DNA from: JADFRG01 sp046759305
GTDB taxonomy: Bacteria; Chloroflexota; Anaerolineae; Anaerolineales; E44-bin32
Assembly (NCBI GenBank): GCA_046759305.1
Contig: JBHIBY010000025.1
Coordinates: forward strand, 1-35,686
Reading direction: 5' to 3'
DNA: 35,686 bases
Shown here piece by piece: positions 29,873 through 35,686 of this stretch. Numbering within the stretch: the stretch's first letter is position 1; each line of letters opens with the position of its first letter. Made by a program: the position numbers and the translations under genes. The notes below the pieces were generated by a model. The model worked only from the letters and a program-made list of their open reading frames with translations. It did not search any database and was not told where the DNA came from.

Positions 29873-31052
29873 TTCCCCTCTCCTCGGATGGCATCCAGGT
29901 ACGATCCAGCTCTCCCTCATATGCGGCTCGCGGGCGCATCAGGCGTGCTTCTGCGATCTGTTCTAAGACGTGAGCGGTCCAGCCCCCCACCCGCCCGACT
30001 GCGAACGTTGGCGAGAAGAGATCAGTCTCCATGCCGACGCCATGCAGAACAAGCGCCGTATAGAACTCGACATTGGTTTCAATACTGCGGTCCGGCTTCA
30101 ACTCTGCCAGCACATCGAGCACCACATCTTCTACCGCAGTCGCATCATCGTATAACGCGGTGTCCCCAGCACCTTCGAATAGCATCACCGCAGCCTCACC
30201 CAACACATCTGCACGGGGATCTCGAACCTTGTACACGCGATGGCCGAATCCCATGATCCGACCGCCACCCTCCACGAGCTCGCGAGCCCAAATATCGGCC
30301 TCCTCCTTGATGTCCTTGCCCGAGGCGTCAGCTCGCTGTCGAATCTCAAATACCATGTCTAATGCCGGTCCGGGAGCTCCCCCGTGTAATGGCCCCTTGA
30401 GCGAGCCGATCGCTCCAACCACCGCTGACACGATGTCCGAGCGGGTACTGATGATCACCCGCGAAGCAAAGGTCGAGTTGTTCATCCCGTGATCGACCAC
30501 CGAGTTGATATAAGTCTCAAGTGCGCGGGTTGCATCGGGATGGGCATCCTCACCCTGGAGCATGTACAGGTAGTTCGCCGCGTGTCTTTCGTCCGTCTTG
30601 GGAGGCACCGGATCCTTGCCATTCAACAGTCTCCAATAGGAGGCAATCACCGTGGGGATGCGCGCCGTCACCGATTTCACTCGCATCATATCGGCTTCGG
30701 GCGAGACATCGGAAGGATCGGGGTCAACCAACGTCAGAGAATCAACCCCCATACGCAACGCATCCATGGTCGGGAGTTTCTTTGCCGCGGCGGCCTTTAG
30801 CAGATCGATTGTCGGCTCAGGAATAGCGCGCATGCCGGCCAGTTCTGCACGAAACTCTTCCAATTCAGGGGTTGTTGGCAGGCGATCGAACCAAAGCAGA
30901 TGCAACACTTCCTCAAATGAAGCGTTGGGAGCCAGCTCTTCCAAGGGAAAGCCACCAATGGTGAGAACGCCTGCCGTACCATCGACCTTGCTTAGACGGG
31001 TCGTTGTGACATATACGCCTTCCAACCCGCTGTAAATTTGGGGATCGCTCAT
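29859..31052 (-). CDS. Citrate synthase (or 2-methylcitrate synthase)
   Basis: The protein has 397 residues from ATG 31052, which has a near-perfect AAGGAGGAGG ribosome site; a longer frame to 31115 is rejected. It condenses acetyl-CoA (or propionyl-CoA) with oxaloacetate. Active-site regions are in place: DHGMNNSTFASRVI (first His), GSLKGPLHGGAPGPALDMV (second His), GFGHRVYKVRDPRADVL (third His with the Asp-containing segment later), and an Arg-rich C-terminal segment. The length and the short N-terminus match the bacterial type I dimeric form. It lies downstream of the 2-oxoacid dehydrogenase genes, whose acyl-CoA product it can use. Confidence 0.94.
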   Translation of the reverse strand: MSDPQIYSGLEGVYVTTTRLSKVDGTAGVLTIGGFPLEELAPNASFEEVLHLLWFDRLPTTPELEEFRAELAGMRAIPEPTIDLLKAAAAKKLPTMDALRMGVDSLTLVDPDPSDVSPEADMMRVKSVTARIPTVIASYWRLLNGKDPVPPKTDERHAANYLYMLQGEDAHPDATRALETYINSVVDHGMNNSTFASRVIISTRSDIVSAVVGAIGSLKGPLHGGAPGPALDMVFEIRQRADASGKDIKEEADIWARELVEGGGRIMGFGHRVYKVRDPRADVLGEAAVMLFEGAGDTALYDDATAVEDVVLDVLAELKPDRSIETNVEFYTALVLHGVGMETDLFSPTFAVGRVGGWTAHVLEQIAEARLMRPRAAYEGELDRTWMPSEERGNGGG

Positions 31053-31120
31053 TGCCTCCTCCTTACTTTCCCACCGCACCGACCAGATCCAGCGCTTTCG
31101 CGCAGGCGGTCGCAAGTCTA

Positions 31121-32518
31121 TTAGATGTGGATTGCTTGCCCCTCCGCCACATGTGCTGCTTCCATGATAGCTTCACTTAACGTTGGGTGCGCGTGGACAT
31201 TGCGCGCAATTTCGGCAAGTGTTAGCTCCATGTTCTGGGCGAGAGTCAATTCTGGCAGTAGCTCCGTGACTTCCGGTCCGACCAGGTGCGCCCCCAGGAT
31301 CTCCCCATATCGGGCGTCTGAGATCAGCTTGATCCAACCTGCCGTCTCCCCCAACCCCAGTGACTTACCGTTGGCTTGAAAAGGAAACCTACCGACGTGG
31401 AGCTCATATCCGCGCTGCTCAGCCTGAGCCTCCGTCAGGCCAAAGGAGGCTACCTGAGGGTGTGAATAAGTGGCCCGTGGCATCATCTCGTAATCAAGTT
31501 CGATGGTTTCCACTCCGGCGATATTTTCAGAGCACACAATCCCCATCGCCATTGCGACGTGGGCCAGCTGCAACTTCCCCGTAACATCACCAATGGCCCA
31601 GATTCCGGGCACGTTGGTGGCCATTCGTCCATCGATCTCAACCATTCCGAACTCAGTTAGCTGGACACCTAGGTCCTCTAATCCGAAACCAGTGGCATTG
31701 GGCTTGAAGCCGATCGCTACCAATGCCTGTTCCGCCTCCAGTACTTCTTCTCCTGATTCGCTGGCAACGGTGGCTTTCACTTTGGTCTTGAGCACCTCAA
31801 TGCCCTCCACCTTGGCGTCCGTTAGTATCTTGATGCCGCGCTTGCGGAATTCCTTGGCGAGCTCTTTGCTGACGTCCTCATCTTCTAGCGGGGCGATGCG
31901 GGGAAGCATTTCCACGACGGTGACATCTACCCCGTAGCTATTCCATACGGTTGCAAACTCAAGCCCCACTGCGCCCGAGCCCACGATCAGGACCGTCTTC
32001 GGGGCCTGCGTTTGAAGGATGGCCTCCCGATAAGTCAACACACGTTCTCCGTCGATCTCCAGCCCGGGGATTCCAGCCGGACTGGCACCCGTGGCGATCA
32101 CAATGTTCTTTGCTCCCAATTCGATCTCCGCACCTTCCGAATCTTTGACCGAGATTGAATTTGGTGACTGAAGAAAAGCCTGGCCCATATGGACATCGAT
32201 GTCGTTCTTCTTCATCAGGAAGCCGACGCCCTTCACCAATCGATCGGAGACCTGTCGGCTGCGCTCGACCGCTCGGCCGTAATCGAGCTCCAAACCCTCT
32301 ACCGCAAACCCGAAATCATCCCCTCGCTCTCTAAGAATATGCGCCAGCTCGGCGTTTTTCAGCAGCGCTTTGGAGGGGATGCATCCGATATTGAGGCACA
32401 CTCCGCCGAGCCATTCGCGATCAACAATGGCGGTCTTGAGCCCCAATTGCGTGGCGCGGATGGCGCAGACGTAGCCTCCAGGTCCAGCGCCTATCACTAC
32501 CACATCGTAATCAGGCAT
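31121..32518 (-). CDS. lpd: Dihydrolipoyl dehydrogenase (E3)
   Basis: These 465 residues are a complete flavin disulfide reductase: FAD loop VVVIGAGPGGYVCAIRA (7-23), redox disulfide GGVCLNIGCIPSK (Cys41/Cys46), NAD-binding loop VLIVGSGAVGLEFATVW, second FAD loop IWAIGDVTGKLQLAHVA, and the C-terminal active-site His-Glu segment (VHAHPTLSEAIMEAA). It re-oxidises dihydrolipoyl groups on E2 and passes electrons to NAD. Ribosome site GGAGG lies about 9 nt before ATG 32518. It is the fourth gene of the complex operon. Confidence 0.97.
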   Translation of the reverse strand: MPDYDVVVIGAGPGGYVCAIRATQLGLKTAIVDREWLGGVCLNIGCIPSKALLKNAELAHILRERGDDFGFAVEGLELDYGRAVERSRQVSDRLVKGVGFLMKKNDIDVHMGQAFLQSPNSISVKDSEGAEIELGAKNIVIATGASPAGIPGLEIDGERVLTYREAILQTQAPKTVLIVGSGAVGLEFATVWNSYGVDVTVVEMLPRIAPLEDEDVSKELAKEFRKRGIKILTDAKVEGIEVLKTKVKATVASESGEEVLEAEQALVAIGFKPNATGFGLEDLGVQLTEFGMVEIDGRMATNVPGIWAIGDVTGKLQLAHVAMAMGIVCSENIAGVETIELDYEMMPRATYSHPQVASFGLTEAQAEQRGYELHVGRFPFQANGKSLGLGETAGWIKLISDARYGEILGAHLVGPEVTELLPELTLAQNMELTLAEIARNVHAHPTLSEAIMEAAHVAEGQAIHI

Positions 32519-32535
32519 TCAGCTAACCTCCCAAA

Positions 32536-32554
32536 TGGGCGCAGTAAGCGCCCA
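32536..32554. other. Perfect inverted repeat between E2 and E3 genes
   Basis: TGGGCGC (32536-32542) and GCGCCCA (32548-32554) form a 7-bp stem with a 5-nt loop, just upstream of the E3 ribosome site. There is no T-run, so termination is unlikely; it could set mRNA ends or adjust E3 output relative to E2. Confidence 0.45.
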
Positions 32555-32598
32555 AGGAATTGGTTGAATCGGGAATCCGGAACTACCGCGGGGCGTTC

Positions 32599-33918
32599 TC
32601 AGGCCCAGGACTGCAGGCGTTGTACAACGATGCCCAGAAATTGATCCGCTATAGCGCCGTCGATTATTCGGTGGTCGAAAGTCAGCGTGAGATAAGCCAT
32701 CGGGCGTATCGCAAGCGAGTCTTCTGGCTCGCCGCTGGGCGACATGCCCTCAATGACCACCGGACGTTTCTGAAGCACTCCAACTCCCAGGATCGCACAC
32801 TGCGGCTGGTTGATGATGGGAGTGGCCAACAGGGAACCACTTATGCCATGATTTGTGATGGTAAACGTTCCGTCTTGAACCTCGTCCAGAATAAGTTTGT
32901 GACTGCGAGCGCGCTCGGCCAGGTCGTTGACCGATCGAGCGATAGCCTGCAGCGACAATTGCTCAGCGTTCTTTACCACAGGCACGATCAATCCATCTTC
33001 TCCGAGGGAAACGGCCACGCCAACGTTAGCCGCCTTATGCAGCACGATCCCTTCCTCGCTGAACGAGGAATTGACAACGGGGACTTCTTTCAGTGCTTCG
33101 ACTGAGGCCGCTACGAAATAGGCGGTTAGGGTCAGATTGACTCCTTCGCGTCCGAAAGACTCCTTATGGGCTTTTCGGTGTGCGATCACCCGCCCCAAAT
33201 CCACTTCCATAAGCGTGGTGACGTGCGGACTGGTGTGTTTCGAGCGGACCATGTGCTCAGCGATCTGGGTTCGGACGGCGTCCAGCGGAAGGACGTTCCC
33301 TGCTTGCGCACCTGTCCTTTGCTCTGCAGCTGCAGGCAGTACCTTGCCGAAGACCTCCTCCGTAGGGCGGAAGAGCTCACCCGAGGCTGGTTCCTCCCAA
33401 GGGGCAGTCGCCTGTCCACCCTCGACGTAAGCAAGCACGTCCTTCTTCGTAATCCGGCCACCGCTTCCAGTCCCAGTTACCTGATTTAGATCTACTTTGT
33501 GCTCAGCCGCGACCCGTGCAACAACGGGGGAAATAAATCCGATGTCTTCTCGCGTTGCTTTGGGAGTGCTCGGGGCGGTCGATACGGCCGGCGAAGGCTG
33601 ATGCTCGCGCTCAACCGGAGGGGCAGCTTTGGCACCTCCATCTTCACGATCTGCTGGAGGCGCCTCGGGAATTTCCTCTCCTGGCTCTCCAATAACAGCC
33701 AGCAAAGTCCCCGCCTTCACCGTCTCTCCCTCACCAACAAATAGCTTCAGGATCGTGCCGGTGGCCGGTGAAGGCACTTCCGTATCGACCTTGTCGGTGT
33801 TGATCTCTACCAGCGGCTCATATTCTTCGATTTGGTCGTCTTGATTCCTGAGCCATTTCGTTACGGTGCCCTCGACTACCGATTCACCGAGCTGGGGCAT
33901 GATGACCTCAGTTGTCAT
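32599..33918 (-). CDS. 2-oxoacid dehydrogenase acyltransferase (E2)
   Basis: These 439 residues comprise an N-terminal lipoyl domain with the modified Lys43 in EINTDKVDTEVPSPATG, a Pro/Ala/Glu-rich linker and a peripheral-subunit-binding domain (FISPVVARVAAEHKVDLNQV, then GTGSGGRITKKDVLAYVE). A second linker and the catalytic acyltransferase domain end with LTFDHRIIDGAIADQFLG (HxxxDG). The single lipoyl domain is common in branched-chain and acetoin-type complexes and in many bacterial pyruvate complexes. Ribosome site GAGAGAGG lies before ATG 33918. It forms the core to which E1 and E3 bind. The specific 2-oxoacid is not decided by the sequence. Confidence 0.95.
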   Translation of the reverse strand: MTTEVIMPQLGESVVEGTVTKWLRNQDDQIEEYEPLVEINTDKVDTEVPSPATGTILKLFVGEGETVKAGTLLAVIGEPGEEIPEAPPADREDGGAKAAPPVEREHQPSPAVSTAPSTPKATREDIGFISPVVARVAAEHKVDLNQVTGTGSGGRITKKDVLAYVEGGQATAPWEEPASGELFRPTEEVFGKVLPAAAEQRTGAQAGNVLPLDAVRTQIAEHMVRSKHTSPHVTTLMEVDLGRVIAHRKAHKESFGREGVNLTLTAYFVAASVEALKEVPVVNSSFSEEGIVLHKAANVGVAVSLGEDGLIVPVVKNAEQLSLQAIARSVNDLAERARSHKLILDEVQDGTFTITNHGISGSLLATPIINQPQCAILGVGVLQKRPVVIEGMSPSGEPEDSLAIRPMAYLTLTFDHRIIDGAIADQFLGIVVQRLQSWA

Positions 33919-33994
33919 ACCTCTCTCCGTCTAGCACGATCCCGTGCCTGATGTTTGGATCCGCGTATGAGCAACGCGGTAGCCCAAATGAAAC

Positions 33995-34984
33995 TTAGTA
34001 TGCAGCCAGCTCCCGGATGCTCTCAGTGATTTTATCCGCGTCTGGCATAAACCAGTCCTGTAGCGGATGGCTGTAGGGCATGGCCGGTACGTCCGGTCCG
34101 GCCAATCTGCGAACCGGTGCATCCAGATCTGCGAATGCTTCCTCAGCCAATATCGCAGCAATTTCTGCTCCGTAGCCTCCGGTCAGGTTGTCTTCATGCA
34201 CGATCAGGGCTTTACCGGTTTTAGCCACGGAACCTAATATAGTCTCTCGATCCACGGGTTTGAGCGTTCTCAGATCGACAAGTTCGACGTCGATTCCTTC
34301 CTGGGCAACCCTCTCGGCTGCCTCTAGACAGTATTGATGCATCATCCCGTAGGCGAATACGGACAGATCCGATCCTTCTCGAGACATGCGGGCTGGCCCG
34401 ATCGGCACGAGCACTTCCTCATCCTCCGGCACTTCTCCTCGGATAAGTCGGTACCCTTTCTTTGGTTCAAGGAATAACACTGGATTTGGATCGCGCACTG
34501 AGGATTTTAAGAGACCTTTCGCATCGTATGGCGTGGATGGAACGACAACCTTCAATCCCGGAACATGCGCGAAAAAGGCCTCGATGGACTGAGAGTGGTA
34601 AAGACCACCCCCGATTCCACCACCGTAGGGCGCGCGGATGACCATGGGCACAGTCCACTCGCCGCCCGATCGATAGCACATTCGTGCCGCTTCACTCACA
34701 ATCTGGTTGAAGGCGGGAAAGATAAAGTCCGCGAATTGGATTTCGCAGATGGGGCGCATCCCGTACAGGGCGGTCCCAATCCCAATCCCGACGATGGTCA
34801 ATTCCGCCAGCGGCGAGTCGACCACGCGGTCTTCGCCATGTTTCTCATAGAGCCCTTGAGTGGCGCGGAAAACTCCGCCTCGCGGCCCAACGTCTTCACC
34901 CAAAATGTATACGCGCTCATCTCGTTCGAGCTCTTCGTCCATGCCTTGTCGCAAGCCCTCAATTAGAGTCATTTCAGCCATCAT
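33995..34984 (-). CDS. 2-oxoacid dehydrogenase E1 component, beta subunit
   Basis: The protein has about 329 residues. ATG 34984 or 34981 is chosen over a longer frame to 35065 because GAGGA precedes it and homologues start with M-x-E-M-T-L-I-E-G. Typical segments are YILGEDVGPRGGVFRATQGL, VVDSPLAELTIVGIGIGTAL, EIQFADFIFPAFNQIVSEAA, IRAPYGGGIGGGLYHSQSIE, LVDLRTLKPVDRETI and a C-terminal transketolase domain. Together with the alpha subunit it forms the thiamine-diphosphate-dependent decarboxylase. It overlaps the alpha gene end by about 10 bases. The heterodimeric E1 form is the one used by branched-chain and many Gram-positive-type pyruvate complexes. Confidence 0.95.
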   Translation of the reverse strand: MMAEMTLIEGLRQGMDEELERDERVYILGEDVGPRGGVFRATQGLYEKHGEDRVVDSPLAELTIVGIGIGTALYGMRPICEIQFADFIFPAFNQIVSEAARMCYRSGGEWTVPMVIRAPYGGGIGGGLYHSQSIEAFFAHVPGLKVVVPSTPYDAKGLLKSSVRDPNPVLFLEPKKGYRLIRGEVPEDEEVLVPIGPARMSREGSDLSVFAYGMMHQYCLEAAERVAQEGIDVELVDLRTLKPVDRETILGSVAKTGKALIVHEDNLTGGYGAEIAAILAEEAFADLDAPVRRLAGPDVPAMPYSHPLQDWFMPDADKITESIRELAAY

Positions 34985-35686
34985 TGCGGTCCTCTGCAAA
35001 CACTGGATAGCTCGCTTCGGAGATATCCGGGTAAGGTGCCTCAGAGGCAAACTCCACCGCCTCATCCACTTCGTTCTTTGCCCGCCCCTGCACTTCTTGC
35101 TCAGCCTCCTCGGTCAGGATTCCCGCCGCAAGCAGCTTATCTCGATACAGATCCAATGGATCCTGTGCCTTGATCGCCTCAAGCTCCTCGCGTGGCCGAT
35201 AGCTTCGATCGTCATCGTCGGAGGAGTGAGGGGTCATTCGGTGAACCATCGCCTCGACCACCGTCGGACCGCCTCCCGATCGCGCGTGATCGATGGCCTC
35301 AGACACCACCTGATGGACCGCTAATGCATCCAAACCGTCCACCGTCACACCGGGTAAGCCAAGGCCAGCCGCCTTGTCCGCCACCTGGTCGACCGCCATC
35401 TGCTTTTCCTGGCGGACCGAGATCGCATACAAGTTGTTTTGCACCATGAACACGACCGGCACCCTGTGAACCGCGGCCCAATTAACAGCTTCGTACCACT
35501 CGCCCTGTGACGTGGATCCCTCCCCGATGGAGGTGAGCACAGCCGCATCGTCCCTGCGCATTTTGATGGCAAAGGCTATTCCGGCCGCGTGGGGCGCTTG
35601 CGTGGCCACCGGGGAAGAATGGCTCACGACGTTCATACGCCTGAGGCTCCAATGGCTGGGCATCTGTCGTCCTCCCGAATTAGGTT
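34974..35686 (-). CDS. 2-oxoacid dehydrogenase E1 component, alpha subunit (5' end outside window)
   Basis: The frame is open to the window edge; ATG 35663 is internal, since the preceding codons (NSGGRQ) and SHWSLRRMNVVSHSSPVATQ match the middle of the subunit. The thiamine-diphosphate site is SIGEGSTSQGEWYEAVNWAA...VPVVFMVQNNLYAISV, with Glu in the GDG position. The phosphorylation-loop-like segment MTPHSSDDDDRSYRP follows, and the C-terminal helix has EEAEQEVQGRAKNEVDEAVE. The HSSDDD loop is typical of the branched-chain E1 group, which favours a branched-chain 2-oxoacid dehydrogenase over pyruvate dehydrogenase. Confidence 0.92.
   Translation of the reverse strand, partial: PNSGGRQMPSHWSLRRMNVVSHSSPVATQAPHAAGIAFAIKMRRDDAAVLTSIGEGSTSQGEWYEAVNWAAVHRVPVVFMVQNNLYAISVRQEKQMAVDQVADKAAGLGLPGVTVDGLDALAVHQVVSEAIDHARSGGGPTVVEAMVHRMTPHSSDDDDRSYRPREELEAIKAQDPLDLYRDKLLAAGILTEEAEQEVQGRAKNEVDEAVEFASEAPYPDISEASYPVFAEDRNDG

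Noticed and set aside
32536..32554. Inverted repeat between E2 and E3 as an intrinsic terminator.
   Set aside because: The 7-bp stem is good but no T-run follows on the minus strand, and the downstream gene belongs to the same complex.
33940..33994. Small hairpins in the gap between E1 beta and E2 as regulatory elements.
   Set aside because: Stems of 5-6 bp with no T-run or other conserved feature are within what chance gives in such a sequence.

Overview
The window reads as a chromosomal segment of a bacterium that is probably a member of Chloroflexota (Anaerolineae or a relative). This is inferred from gene content and protein style: Pro/Thr-rich membrane-anchored proteins, a Ras/Rab-like small GTPase, acidic zinc-ribbon membrane proteins, a MutL/GlmL-family ATPase operon without glutamate mutase, and DUF3179 lipoproteins. 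No rRNA, tRNA, phage, insertion sequence or CRISPR array was seen. Genes are dense and almost all intergenic gaps are under 150 bp.

Layout. 1-2600: end of an MFS transporter, then a redoxin gene that looks broken by two in-frame TGA codons but is best read as a UxxU selenoprotein (SelL-like) with a SECIS-like hairpin just downstream. These are followed by a short DUF6958-like protein, three 46-bp tandem repeats, an OsmC-family peroxiredoxin and a CheY-like regulator. 2633-7399: uvrC on the minus strand, divergent from glycerate 2-kinase and a phosphohexomutase. 7454-8755: a two-gene unit with an unknown protein and a Rab-like GTPase, closed by a bidirectional terminator. 8767-16600: a tightly packed minus-strand operon of seven genes (plus a possible eighth) encoding membrane proteins, a zinc-ribbon protein, a GlmL-like ATPase and a sandwich-hybrid-like protein. 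I do not recognise it as any described system. 16695-22312: a redoxin remnant, a two-component system, a DUF3179 lipoprotein, ferritin and a C39-like peptidase with repeats. 22405-27023: a membrane-anchored sulfite-oxidase-like molybdoenzyme, two methyltransferases, a 2H phosphoesterase and a YdcF-like protein. 27077-35686: a minus-strand series encoding a 2-oxoacid dehydrogenase complex (E1 alpha, E1 beta, E2, E3), citrate synthase, a trypsin-like peptidase, a stand-alone copy of that peptidase's N-terminal domain, and a UbiA prenyltransferase with an extra N-terminal domain.

How the parts fit. Redox defence (the selenoprotein, OsmC, ferritin) and central carbon metabolism (2-oxoacid dehydrogenase, citrate synthase, glycerate kinase) are the recognisable themes. 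Many first genes of transcription units have a -10 box, often extended (TGn-TATAAT-like), ending only 8-11 nt before the start codon and with no Shine-Dalgarno sequence. Operon-internal genes often do have one. This suggests that leaderless mRNAs are common in this organism.

The strongest candidates for something new are the double-UGA selenoprotein, the GlmL-like membrane operon, and the GTPase pair.
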